Assembly: GCA_963791995.1 (NCBI GenBank)
Contig: CAWBUQ010000020.1
Coordinates: 36,439-100,438, forward strand
DNA: 64,000 nt
DNA from: Bog-473 sp963791995
GTDB lineage: Bacteria; Actinomycetota; Acidimicrobiia; Acidimicrobiales; RAAP-2
Reading direction: 5' to 3'
A program made the translations under genes and the position numbers. Of this stretch, positions 38,105 to 47,720 are shown piece after piece. Position 1 is the stretch's first letter; each line of letters opens with the position of its first letter. A model generated the notes under the pieces. The model did not search any database. It had not been told where the DNA came from and saw only the letters and a list, made by a program, of their open reading frames with translations.

Positions 38105-39472
38105 ATGAGCGACGAGGACGCCCAGGGCACCGGCACGCCAGGCGAGATAGGGACCGAGTCGGCCGCTCCCTCGGCGGCGGCCGCGGCGGCGAACGGTGAC
38201 CCTGGTGCGGCACGGAAGAAGCCGCGTGCCCGCCGCACGAGAACGATCATCGCCTGGGTGCTGGTCGTGCTGGCGTCGCTCCTGATCCCCATCTCGGTGA
38301 TCTCCGTGTGGGCGATCCGGACGGTGACCGACACCAACCAATACGTCGAGACGATGGCTCCGTTGGCGACCAACCCGGTCATCGTGGACCACCTAGCGCA
38401 GAAGGCCACTGACGAGCTCTTCTCGACGCACTACGTGCAGAACAAGATCACCCGCCTGCTTCCCAAAGCGGCGAAGCCGGTCGTGCCGCCGCTCACCGCG
38501 CAGGTGAAGTCGTACACGAACCAGCTCGCGCTCAAGGTTTTCCAGAGCCCGAAGTTCGCGCAGTTGTGGAACGGCCTCAACCGCCACACCCATACAGCGG
38601 TCATCAACATCCTCACCGGGAAGCAGACGCCGCTTCAGAAGAAACTGGCAAAGGCCGGAGCGGTGGCCGTGAACCTGAGTCCGGCACTGGGGAACCTCAT
38701 CGACGAGGCCGACGCCCACGGCGTGACCCTGTTCGACCCGCTGAGGGCGATCGTGACCAAGGGCAACGGGCTCAACTTGACGATCGTCTCCAAGCAGCAG
38801 GTACAGCAGTACTCGGGAATCTTCAACCTGATCGTGAAACTGAAGTGGGCGACCCCGATCATCGCCTTGGTGCTGGCACTGATAGGAATCCTGGTGGGGG
38901 TGGACCACCGCAAGATCGTGCTCCGGATGGCCGTCGGCGTGTCCCTGATGTCCCTGTTGATATTGGCTGTCCTTTCGCTGGCACGAAATCGGTTCTTGGG
39001 CGTGGCCACCAAGAACAACTTCGACGCCCAGGTCGCGGCAGCCATTTGGGACACTCTGCTGCGCTTCTTGAAGGCCGACCTGCGCTGGATGGTGTTGGTT
39101 GCCGTCCTGGTGGCGATCGCCATGTGGTTGATCGGACCGGCCCGCTACGCCGTGTGGGTCCGTATCCACGTCGCCCAGGCCGCTCGCTGGGTGGCCGCGC
39201 AGGTGCGTGGGGCCTCCTCCGGCGCCGGCCGAGCCGTCTCGGGCTCGCAGCGGGTGCGCCACGTGGGCGGCTGGATCGAAGAGCACATCGCCGGTCTCCG
39301 CATCGTCGGGGCCGTGGTGGCGGGATGCTTCATCCTCTTCGGGGGCAATCTGACGGGTGGGAGCCTGCTCGTCATCCTGATCGTCTTGGCCGTCTATCTC
39401 GGCCTGTTGCAGTTGATCGCAATTTGGGCCAGGGGGGTCGCGGGCCAGGTGGTGGGGCCGGGATCGGCCTGA
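38105..39472 (+). CDS. Large-loop integral membrane protein
   Basis: A 455-residue protein starting ATG 38105. An acidic, Ala-rich N-terminus leads to TM1 (IIAWVLVVLASLLIPISVIS), then a 200-residue loop with TNQYVETMAPLATNPVIVDH and NRHTHTAVINILTGKQTPLQ, then several helices: IIALVLALIGILVG, MSLLILAVLSLA, WMVLVAVLVAIAMWLIG and IVGAVVAGCFILFGGNLTGG. It matches an actinobacterial family of unknown function. Divergent from the 54-residue protein. Confidence 0.72.
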   Translation: MSDEDAQGTGTPGEIGTESAAPSAAAAAANGDPGAARKKPRARRTRTIIAWVLVVLASLLIPISVISVWAIRTVTDTNQYVETMAPLATNPVIVDHLAQKATDELFSTHYVQNKITRLLPKAAKPVVPPLTAQVKSYTNQLALKVFQSPKFAQLWNGLNRHTHTAVINILTGKQTPLQKKLAKAGAVAVNLSPALGNLIDEADAHGVTLFDPLRAIVTKGNGLNLTIVSKQQVQQYSGIFNLIVKLKWATPIIALVLALIGILVGVDHRKIVLRMAVGVSLMSLLILAVLSLARNRFLGVATKNNFDAQVAAAIWDTLLRFLKADLRWMVLVAVLVAIAMWLIGPARYAVWVRIHVAQAARWVAAQVRGASSGAGRAVSGSQRVRHVGGWIEEHIAGLRIVGAVVAGCFILFGGNLTGGSLLVILIVLAVYLGLLQLIAIWARGVAGQVVGPGSA

Positions 39473-39752
39473 TCCGGCAGTCGGCCTGATCGGCTGCCGG
39501 CCTAATCGGCCTGATCGGTGCGCCAGACGGGCTCCGCCTGATCGACGCCGGCGGCACGGCGCGGCCAACCAAAGAGGCGAGAGCATCCCGTGACATCTCG
39601 TGACATCTCGTTGCATCCCGCGTTCGAGGGCCGCGGATAGGTCCTAAGTCCCTGGTGATGTGGCCGGCGAGGTCGCACACTGGGACTGCGAGCACACGCC
39701 GCAGCGGTGACTGATGAGTTCCCGCCCTCTGGCGCGTCCCGCACGAGGGGGA
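39473..39752. other. Gap with CGGCCTGATCGG-like repeats
   Basis: About 280 bases. It opens with three or four imperfect copies of CGGCCTGATCGG around 39475-39530, then a GTGACATCTCGT duplication near 39590-39612. No gene is supported. Confidence 0.5.
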
Positions 39753-40001
39753 ATGGAAATGGGAGTCATCACGCTGATCGCGGGGTCGGCCGGCCTCGCC
39801 GTCGCCGGCTTCGTCGGTTGGTACACGTTGTGGCACCGCAGGGTCGAGGCGGCCTTCGAGAAGGTGCCGGTGAGCCGGGGCCGGTCGGCTCATGTCCTGC
39901 GCCGGGGTGTTGCGCTCGGGAGCCGACCCGACTGCCATCGAGCCCGGCCGGCCAGCCAGATGGTGGGTGATTCTTATGGGGCCTTTATCCAGGACCGTTA
40001 G
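39753..40001 (+). CDS. Possible small membrane protein
   Basis: An 82-residue frame from ATG 39753, preceded by GAGGGGGA. Hydrophobic segment VITLIAGSAGLAVAGFVGWY, then basic HRRVEAAFEKV. The second half is Arg-rich and less convincing, so the natural C-terminus may be altered by a slip. Confidence 0.35.
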   Translation: MEMGVITLIAGSAGLAVAGFVGWYTLWHRRVEAAFEKVPVSRGRSAHVLRRGVALGSRPDCHRARPASQMVGDSYGAFIQDR

Positions 40002-40011
40002 GATTGGTGGC

Positions 40012-40356
40012 ATGTCTCTGAGGTGGCGGCTCGGTTTGGTGGCGGTCATCGCCGCCACACTCGTCGGTGGCTTCATGCCGCACGGCGTCCTGGCCGGCGC
40101 GCAGACCACGAGCACGGATCTCGTGCAGGTTGCAGAGACTGCCGTCACAGTGCCACTGGGTTGTATCGACGCCACGTGTGGCAAGGGCACTCCCACCGCT
40201 CCGGCACCCGCACCGGGAATCGCGCTCGCCGTCGTGGTGGGCGGGCTCGCGGTGGTGGCTGCCGCCAGCTCGGTCCTCCGGCGCCGGCGCCCGCAGACGG
40301 CCCTTCTCCCGGCGGGCGTACGGGATCCGCTCTTCCACCCACCCCAGTTCTCCTAG
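40012..40356 (+). CDS. Small exported protein beside the DUF929/VKOR locus
   Basis: A 114-residue protein. A signal-like start (MSLRWRLGLVAVIAATLVGG) with LAGAQTTS cleavage-like site, a short domain with two cysteines (PLGCIDATCGKG), a Pro/Ala linker, then a C-terminal helix IALAVVVGGLAVVAAASSVL followed by RRRR. This is an out-facing peptide with a membrane anchor. The two cysteines next to a disulfide-forming pair suggest it is a substrate or partner; that is inference. Confidence 0.6.
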   Translation: MSLRWRLGLVAVIAATLVGGFMPHGVLAGAQTTSTDLVQVAETAVTVPLGCIDATCGKGTPTAPAPAPGIALAVVVGGLAVVAAASSVLRRRRPQTALLPAGVRDPLFHPPQFS

Positions 40357-40516
40357 CTCGAACTGCGTCTCGCGCCACGCTCGCCGTCCCGGCGAGCCGG
40401 TGGCGTGTCGTCGAGCCCGCTGAGGCCGCCGACGCGGGCTCTCTCGTATCGAGCATCCGGATCCGGGCGCGTGCGCACTGCGCCGCCCCGGCCATCACAC
40501 ACAGGAGAACGTTCAG

Positions 40517-41587
40517 ATGTCGAAGTCCAACCCAGGACCGCGCCCGGCGCGGCCTACCTCAAGGTCCACGCAAGGGCGTGGCAACGCCAACACAAATGCC
40601 AACGCCAAACCAAGGAGCGCCGGGAGCGCCAGGAGCACCGGGAAGGCCGGGAACACCGGGAAAGCCAGGAACACGGGGAACACCAGACCGGCCACGAAGG
40701 CGTCGTCGCGAGGAAGCTCGGCGCCGACCCGGCTTCGCACCCGGCACCCCGTCCTGTTCGCCCTGGTGCCAGTCGGCCTCGTCGTCGCGGGCATCACGAC
40801 CATGGTGGTGATCAAAGCAACCGGTGGCTCCGGGCCTGCGGCCGCGGCATCGCACGTCACCAGCGGAGGGCCGGCGGCAACCGCCGATCCCGGCACCACG
40901 TCGTTGGCACCGGGCGTCGTGGCCGCGCTGTCGGTCCCGAGCTCGGCGCTGGACACGGTGGGCAGCCCCTCGTCGGTCACCCTCCCGAGTGCCACGGGCA
41001 CGGGATCGGTCCTGCGGGGTGCGAGCGGCACCCCGTTGATCACCTACATCGGTGCGGAGTACTGCCCGTACTGCGCTGCCGAGCGGTGGGCGCTGGCCGT
41101 CGCGCTGTCGCGCTTCGGGACCTTCTCGAACCTGTCGGGGACCCACTCATCGAGCTCGGACGTGTACCCGAACACCCAGACGCTGTCGTTCTACGGCTCG
41201 AGCTACTCGAGTCCCTACGTCACGTTCCAGCCGGTCGAGGAGGCGACGAACCAAGCGGTCGGCGGGACCTATGAGACCCTGCAGACCCCGACGGCGGCGC
41301 AGGGTGCGTTGATGTCCTCCTACGACGCCGAGGGCAGCATCCCGTTCCTCGACATCGCCAACAAATACGTCGTGACCGGGGCCAGCTTCTCGCCGCAGGT
41401 TCTGGCCGGCTTGTCCCGATCCCAGATCGCGAGCCAGCTGAGCGACCCCTCGTCGCCTGTCGCGCAAGCAGTCGACGGGACGGCGAACGACATCACGGCA
41501 GCCATCTGCACCGTGACGGGCAACAAGCCGAGCAGCGTGTGCGACACCCCGGCGATCCAGGCGATCGTCAAGAAGCTGGGGGCGTGA
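40517..41587 (+). CDS. DUF929 thioredoxin-like protein (CPYC)
   Basis: A 356-residue membrane-anchored protein. Residues 1-75 are basic and collagen-like (STGKAGNTGKARNTGNTRP), coded by a 9-18 base imperfect tandem repeat at about 40600-40690. A helix PVLFALVPVGLVVAGITTMV is followed by the DUF929 domain: LITYIGAEYCPYCAAERWAL contains a redox CPYC. FLDIANKYVVTGASFSPQVL matches the family. It probably donates or accepts disulfides with the VKOR protein encoded next. AGGAG lies upstream of ATG 40517. Confidence 0.8.
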   Translation: MSKSNPGPRPARPTSRSTQGRGNANTNANAKPRSAGSARSTGKAGNTGKARNTGNTRPATKASSRGSSAPTRLRTRHPVLFALVPVGLVVAGITTMVVIKATGGSGPAAAASHVTSGGPAATADPGTTSLAPGVVAALSVPSSALDTVGSPSSVTLPSATGTGSVLRGASGTPLITYIGAEYCPYCAAERWALAVALSRFGTFSNLSGTHSSSSDVYPNTQTLSFYGSSYSSPYVTFQPVEEATNQAVGGTYETLQTPTAAQGALMSSYDAEGSIPFLDIANKYVVTGASFSPQVLAGLSRSQIASQLSDPSSPVAQAVDGTANDITAAICTVTGNKPSSVCDTPAIQAIVKKLGA

Positions 41588-41589
41588 CG

Positions 41590-42287
41590 ATGGCCGTCCT
41601 GACCCCCGTGCGCCGGGCGCCCGTCTGGGCACAGGTGGCCTCGCTCGCCTTGTCGTTGGCGGCACTGGGGGTCTCGTCGTACCTGACGGTGGCCCACTAT
41701 GCAGACCCGACGGCGCTGGCCTGTCCCGACACCGGCATCGTCAACTGCACCCTGGTCACCACCAGCTCCTGGTCGGTGATCCTCGGTGTGCCGCTCGCCG
41801 TCCTGGGATTGGCCTGGGCGGCCGTCATGGTCGGCTTGACCAGCCCGTGGGCCTGGCGGTCGCGCGCCGTCTGGGTGGACCGGGCGCGCCTGATGCTCTC
41901 GGGTGCGGGGGCGCTGATGGTCCTCTATCTGGTCTACGTCGAGCTGTTCCGCATCGGCGCCATCTGTCTGTGGTGCACGGCATGCACGTCACGGCGGTGT
42001 GCCTGTTCGGGGTGATCCTCGCTGCCCGGGCTCTCGGGTCGATCGGGTCGATCGGGTCGATCGGGACCTTCAGGCCACCTCGAAGCGGTCAGTGCGACAC
42101 CGGGCTGCCCACGCGTGAGGGGGGCTTCGCGAGGAACCATGAATCAGTGGAGGTGGGACTTTCGCCCCTAGAGGGCCGGCGGTCGGATCCGCACAATGTG
42201 ACCAGGCCGATTCCTACTCCTGCGCCTGAAGGGGAGCGCAGGAGTGGGAGGGAAGCCGAGGGGAGAGTGGGCGGCGATGCAGGATGA
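41590..42287 (+). CDS. VKOR-family disulfide-forming protein, one-base loss
   Basis: ATG 41590 lies just past the DUF929 stop; GTG 41584 overlaps it. Helix SLALSLAALGVSSYLTVAHY, the loop Cys pair in LACPDTGIVNCTLVTTSSWS, and the active CxxC in RIGAICLWCT identify a bacterial VKOR, which reoxidises a thioredoxin-like partner with quinone. Near 41978 one base is missing; the continuation MHVTAVCLFGVILAARALG is in another frame. The tail GSIGSIGSIG comes from a 9-base repeat near 42038. The true stop is unsure; the shifted frame runs to 42287. Confidence 0.78.
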
Positions 42288-42708
42288 GCAGACTCAGGTA
42301 GACACGGGTGAGGGGACCGTCTCTTACGAGTGCGGCGCTTTTCTCACCGGCACCCTGGCGGAGTACTGGGAAGAGCGGGGCATCGTCGTCCCCGTGTGGG
42401 CCTGGCTGAACCTACTGGCACACGGGAGCAGGGAGCTGATCGCCGAGTCGATGGCCCGTCCCAACCGTTCCCGGCGCGCCGCCCACAGCTGGCGCACGGC
42501 TCGGTCCTATCTGGCCGAGGAGATATTCGACCTCTTGGACGACGAGTTCACGCTGGCCGACATGCAGTCGAGCGTGCTGGTCCCACTCGAGCTCACCATG
42601 GCGGCCCAGCCCCAGGTGAGCCGGTGGTCGCCGCGCCGGTGGGTCGACGCGGTGGACCACGCCATCAGGAACGAGCCGTCGACGTTGGGGTTCGGACGGG
42701 GCCGCTAG
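42277..42708 (+). CDS. Hypothetical protein
   Basis: About 143 residues from ATG 42277, or GTG 42244. Helical content: AEYWEERGIVVPVWAWLNLL and TARSYLAEEIFDLLDDEFTL, then SSVLVPLELTMAAQPQVSRW. It meets the DUF885 gene tail to tail with a four-base overlap. Family not recognised. Confidence 0.65.
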   Translation: MQDEQTQVDTGEGTVSYECGAFLTGTLAEYWEERGIVVPVWAWLNLLAHGSRELIAESMARPNRSRRAAHSWRTARSYLAEEIFDLLDDEFTLADMQSSVLVPLELTMAAQPQVSRWSPRRWVDAVDHAIRNEPSTLGFGRGR

Positions 42709-44361
42709 GCGAGGCGGGCGCTCCAGCGCTCGACGATCCCGGCCAGCGCCGGCAACGGCAGGATGCCGGCGCGCAGAACCAGGTCATGGAATTCGCGCAG
42801 GTCGAAGCGCGACCCGAGACGTTCGGTCGCTTCTGCCCTCAGTCGCACGATCTCGCGCCGGCCGACCATGTAGGCGAGTGCCTGTCCCGGATACGAGATG
42901 TACCGATCCACCTCGGACTCGACCTCGATCCGCGGGAGCGGTGTGTGTTCCTGCATCCAGTCCAGCGCCCGCTGGCGGGACCAGCCCATGGCGTGCAGGC
43001 CGGTGTCGACGACGAGCCGGCTGGCGCGCCAAGCGTCGGCGACGAACAGACCCATCCGTGCGAGATCGTCGCTGTAGAGTCCCATCTCGTCGGCCAGCCG
43101 CTCGCTGTAGAGGCCCCAGCCCTCGGCACAGGCGGTGTCGAAGAGCACGCGCCGCGCTGGAGCGAGGTCGGTGGACTCCAAGGCGATGGTCAGCTGGAAG
43201 TGATGGCCGGGTACGGCTTCGTGGAAGGCGATGTCCTCAGAGCGAGTAGCGATGGCGCTCACTCGGATTCGACGTGTTGAGGTAGTAGGTGCCGCTCCGT
43301 GAGCCGTCGATGGCGCCGGGCATGTAGTAGGCGGCCGCCATCCCGGCCTCCTCGGCCTCGGGTACGGGCTCGACGACACACGGCTGGTCCGGAACAACGG
43401 CGAACCACTTGGGCGCTTCAGCCTCGGCGGCGGAAACGGCGCGCCGGGCGTGCTCGAGCATCTCGTCCCGGCTCTCGTAGCGCAGGGCGGGGTCGTTCGA
43501 GAGTCGCTCGAAGATCGTGGCGATGTCCGTCGTCCCCCACAGTCCGTCGGCCGTCGCCTTGAGCTCCTCGTGCACCTGGTCGACGATCTCGAGGCCGATG
43601 GCATGGAGCTCGTTCGGCGAATAGCTCATCGAGGTGTGCAGGCGGGCCAGGATCCCGTACACCTCCTCACCGTCGGGGAGGAAGCAGACGCCGGGGTGCT
43701 CGTCGTCACGGGCCCCCGCCAGGATGTCGCCGCTGAGCGCGTCGCGATAGGTCACCAACGCAGGACGGACGTGTTCGTCGAGTGTTCCCGAGAGTTCGGC
43801 CGAGAAGGGTGTGCCGTCCTGGTCGGGCCGGGCCAGCCCGCCGAGGGCGGGGTCCTCGAGCATCAGGTCGAGCTGGGCGACGGCCGATTCCACGAGGCGG
43901 GCCACTGCGGTCCGGCCGTCCGCCGTGCCTTCTCGGTGGCGCTGGGCGGCAGTTTCGAGCATCCAGGGAATGTGGTGCATCCGACTCAGGTAACCGGTGC
44001 GCCGCTCCTCGGTGTCCAGCTGGAGCTTGGGCAACGCGTTGAAGACGGCGCCCACCGGCGCGGCGAAGGTGTCGCTGATGGTGAACTCGATCATCGGCAC
44101 CGTTGCTGCGTCGGCCAAGCCGCGGGTCATGCAGCGGACGAAGTCGAGGGTCTGGACCTCGGGCTCGCTCAGGCCGTCGATCGGCGTCCGAGCCGAGCGT
44201 TCCGCGATGGAAGCCAACGTGCGAGCCTGTGCCGCCTCTGCCTCTGACCCGAAATCGGGAAGCAGATCGTCGTAGCCGGGAAAGCCGTACAACGACCCAG
44301 TGAGGGGATCAGCGTCCAGCGTCGTGGTCAGGAGCTCGGCAGCCAGGTCGTCAGCGGACAT
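42705..44361 (-). CDS. DUF885 family putative zinc peptidase, +1 slip mid-gene
   Basis: About 551 residues after correction. The N-terminal half from ATG 44361 (MSADDLAAELLTTTLDADPL) reaches YYLNTSNPSERHRYSL near 43237; one extra base separates it from EDIAFHEAVPGHHFQLTIAL, the zinc site HExxxxxHH-like motif of the DUF885 family. The catalytic-side FDTACAEGWGLYSERLADEM and ISYPGQALAYMVGRREIVRL follow. A carboxypeptidase-like role is assumed for the family. The exact meeting of both halves argues for an error in the sequence. Confidence 0.88.
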
Positions 44362-44387
44362 TGCTGGCGGAGGCTAGCGCGGGCGCT

Positions 44388-44873
44388 TTACCGGGAAGGC
44401 TCCGACTGGGTCTCACCGTTGGCGCCGGCCGTGCCCGGGCTCCACACGTGCTCGGTCCAGCGGGCGCCGTCCCACCATCGGAACAGCCCGGGGCGACCCG
44501 CGTCGGGAAACCAGCCCGGCGGCGCCCAACCCGGGTAGGCCGTCACCACGGGATTGGGCTCCCATCCCGAGTACGTCATGTGACCCGGCCCGAATTGACC
44601 CTGCGCGGCCGCTGTCCGCACCGCGATGAGCTTCTTGCGGATTTTGAACCAATAGATCAGTGAGGGAATGGCCAGGAAATTGATGAGGATCACGAGCAGT
44701 ATCCACAGCACCTTCTCTTGGCCGGCCAGCTTCCATTCCCAATCCGGTCGCCTCACGATGTCGACGAGGGCGACCACCGTCATCACCAGCGAACCGCCCA
44801 CGACAACGGCCCAGACGATGAAGAAGACGGCAATTCCGATGCCGACTCCTGCACCGGCGGCGCTTCCGATCAC
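44388..44873 (-). CDS. PLDc_N / DUF2510 membrane protein
   Basis: A 161-residue protein. Two helices near the start, IGIAVFFIVWAVVVGGSLVM and VLWILLVILINFLAIPSLIY, belong to a PLDc_N-like hairpin. The C-terminal module GWAPPGWFPDAGRPGLFRWW with DGARWTEHVW is DUF2510. It is separate from the DUF885 gene by 26 bases and on the same strand. Confidence 0.75.
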   Translation of the reverse strand: MIGSAAGAGVGIGIAVFFIVWAVVVGGSLVMTVVALVDIVRRPDWEWKLAGQEKVLWILLVILINFLAIPSLIYWFKIRKKLIAVRTAAAQGQFGPGHMTYSGWEPNPVVTAYPGWAPPGWFPDAGRPGLFRWWDGARWTEHVWSPGTAGANGETQSEPSR

Positions 44874-44984
44874 GCCCGAAGCCTAGGAGAGGGTCCGCTC
44901 GCTCACGTGTGCCGGGCTCCGCTGACCGGCTACGAGGAGCACGGCGGCACGCGGATCGTCCGACGCTCTCCGGTTGAGCTCGTA

Positions 44985-45449
44985 TTAGTCCTGGGTGCGG
45001 AAGGCGTCGAGCGCCGACTGTGCCGCCGTCAGCGCGCCCACGGTCTGGAGATTGGGATGGCGCACGACCTCCTTGGCTGCCTTGACCAGCGTCACCTGAC
45101 TCTTCAACTCGGAGCTCGGGATCTCCTCGGCGTGCGGGATCACGCTCGTCTGGCCGATGACGGACTGGGTGGACATCGTCGCCCACCTCAACTGTCTGGC
45201 CATCTCCATTGTCCAGGCGTCGCTGCGGTCCGTCTGCGCGTCCAGTCGCTCCAAAGCGGCACGGAGTTGGGACAGTCGTTCGCTGTCCTGGTGCTCGAGG
45301 TAGGACACCACCGCCTGTTCGACCAGTTCGATGTCGTCCTCGAGGGTGACCTCGACCTCGAGTTGTTGCTCGGGCCTCTCGTCCTTCTCGGCATCGGCAT
45401 GGTCGTTGTGATGCCCGTGATGGAGCGGCATGGCAGCATTCTCCATCAC
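44985..45449 (-). CDS. Hypothetical helical protein
   Basis: About 154 residues, mostly charged helix. His-rich start (MPLHHGHHNDHADAEKDER) followed by LEDDIELVEQAVVSYLEHQD and ERLSQLRAALERLDAQTDRS, then KSQVTLVKAAKEVVRHPNLQ. No family recognised. Ten bases from the TgpA gene end, so it may be the last cistron of that cluster. Confidence 0.6.
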   Translation of the reverse strand: MMENAAMPLHHGHHNDHADAEKDERPEQQLEVEVTLEDDIELVEQAVVSYLEHQDSERLSQLRAALERLDAQTDRSDAWTMEMARQLRWATMSTQSVIGQTSVIPHAEEIPSSELKSQVTLVKAAKEVVRHPNLQTVGALTAAQSALDAFRTQD

Positions 45450-45458
45450 CCGCCTCGT

Positions 45459-47720
45459 CTAATTCTTCCGTACTCCCACGTCCTTCAAGTCTCTCCGCAC
45501 GCGGAGAGCGGCCTGGTACGAAGCCCTGCTGGTCTCCTCAGAGGGGGGGAGCGGATCGAAGAGTGCGGCATCAGCTGCGCGGGCAACCGTGATGCCGTCG
45601 GCGATCCACGACGCCGGGGTCTGGCTCACCAGCGAGGGTTCGGCCGACCCCGTGTCGCTCGGATCCGAGGCATCCGCGCTCAGGTCTTCGAAGAACAGGT
45701 CCAAGGGTTGCCACAGAGGGCGCTCGACGCCGAGCACGGCGCAGGGCTCTTTCGACCTCGGCCTGCGCAAGGAGGGCCAGGTCATCCGGGTCACGACCCG
45801 CCGGAGACCAGCGACGACGCCGGCGGATCAGCAGCACCACCAGGATCACCGCCAGCACGACGGCCGCCGCGATGAGGGACCATCCGAGGACGCCGACACC
45901 CGAGCCCGAGGCGGCCGTGCTCGTTCCCGTGTTCCCGTTCGCTCCGTTGGCGCCCGGTACCGTCGCCGGCACGGTGAGCGGCGTCGTCGGTGGTGTCGCG
46001 GTCGTCGGCGTGTTCCCGGGTGGCGGGGTCTGCGTGTTGGTCACACCGCTCGGTCCCATGACTCCTTCTGGGGCGACCTCCCCTCGGGGCTGTTGGGGAG
46101 TGGGCTCGAAGGACACCCAACCGGCCCGTGGCCCCAGGTACACCTGCGGCCACGCGTGCGCGTCTGCACCCCGGACCGTCACTTCATCCGGACCGCTGTA
46201 CCTGCCTGTTGTGAAGCCCACGACAACCCGGCTCGGCAGGCCCAGGGATCGGGCGAGCGCCACGTACGCACCGGCGAACTGCTCACACGAGCCCGATCGC
46301 GTCTGGATCAAGAAGCTGAGCAAGGGGTCGGTGCCCGCAGGTGATGCCGGGGGAGTGAGCGTGTAGTGAAAGAGACCGGAGCGAAACCAGTTCTCGAGGA
46401 GCTCGGCCTGCGAAAGAGGACCCTGCGCCCCGGACGTCACCAATTGAGCCAGCGTCTCGATGCTCGGGGGAAGGGGAGGGAGCGCGGTGTTCGCCGCCAC
46501 GAGCGCGGGCGGGTCCGACCCGACGGGCGCATTGCCGCCGAGGGCTTCAGGTTCGGTCACCGGAGCCGCCGCGGTGGCGGTGTACTGCTGACCCGAGGTC
46601 GTCGGGGCGGGCGAGACCGCACCGCCTCCGGTCAACGTGGCGGCAGTTCCCGAGAGCGCGACGGTTCCGGGCGGAACTGGCAGGATGCGGCTCGAAAGCT
46701 CGTCGATCTGGACAGCTGCCTTGAAGTACTCAGTGCCCAAAAATCCAGTGGCCGGTTTCGCTTGGGAGGCCGGACCACCTTGGCCCAGAGGCGCCCGAGT
46801 CCGAGGCGCCCGCCGTCGACGGGACCCGGAACCCAGACGCCGTTACGCAAGACGTTCAGAACCGCGACCTGCCAGTAGGTGCGGTAGCGGCTGTTCGCTT
46901 GGAACAGGTCGATGTTGGCGTCGTGCACCTCGACCGAAAGCAGATGTGAAGTCAGCGACTCCGCCGTCAGGGGCACGAGCGGCGCAACGCCGGCACCGGA
47001 GGATCCGGCTCCTTCCGCACTTGCGTTGACGAGCACGGCCGCGATGGCCACCCCGGCCATGGTGCACGCCGTGACAGTGGCGACCGTGGCCCAGCCACGC
47101 GGGCGTGCGGTTCCCGACGGGCGTACAGGTTGTGTCCGCGCCGTTGTCAACGTCAGTGCCGCGGCGGCAACGAAGAGGATGACGAGGACGGCCATCGAAG
47201 CGGACGTGGTCTGGCTGCACGCGCACGCGAGCAGCGCGAACGGGCCGAGGAGCGCGAACCCCGGGTACAGACAGTCCGGGCTCTCGCTCGCGCGAAGAGG
47301 ACCGACGAGAGCATGCCCACGACGCCGCAGACCATGGCGGCGAGAAACACAAGACCCGGAGCAGTACGGAGCGGGAGGGCGAATTGAGCCAGGAGCGGCC
47401 TGGCCGCGCTGGAGGTCTGACTGGACGACATGCCACGTGTGCGCTGTCGGGACGCCCGAGGTTGTCGCGTCGCCGACCGCGGTCCAGAGGCTCGTGAGGA
47501 TGACGGCGACGGTGCCGGCGACGGCCCGGATCGGCAGAGGTACGCGCCACAACGCCAGCAGGGCGGGAACGGCGGACCCTACCGCAGCCGAGGCGAGCAG
47601 GGGAACGGTGGCCCGTCCCCCCAGATCGCCTTGGAACAACCGCGTGATCGCCGCGGCAGCAATGACCGACGCGCAGAGCAGCCAGGCATCGGGCGCCAGT
47701 CGGCGAAGCGTGCGGGTCAC
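45459..47720 (-). CDS. TgpA-type transglutaminase membrane protein, several slips
   Basis: From GTG 47720 (overlapping the DUF58 stop). N-terminal helices (LLCASVIAAAAITRLFQGDL, ATVPLLASAAVGSAVPALLA) then further helices in shifted frames, then DANIDLFQANSRYRTYWQVA. The transglutaminase core QTRSGSCEQFAGAYVALARS supplies the catalytic Cys; the His lies in RGADAHAWPQVYLGPRAGWV and the Asp side in the following GWVSFEPTP. A C-terminal helix LGWSLIAAAVVLAVILVVLL and a short cytoplasmic tail end it. Slips near 47418, 47280, 46740 and 45790 split the frame; read together they give one 750-residue gene. Confidence 0.78.

Noticed and set aside
40559..41146. Collagen-like minus-strand frame (GAPGAPGAPG)
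   Set aside because: Shadow of the DUF929 gene's repetitive 5' end.
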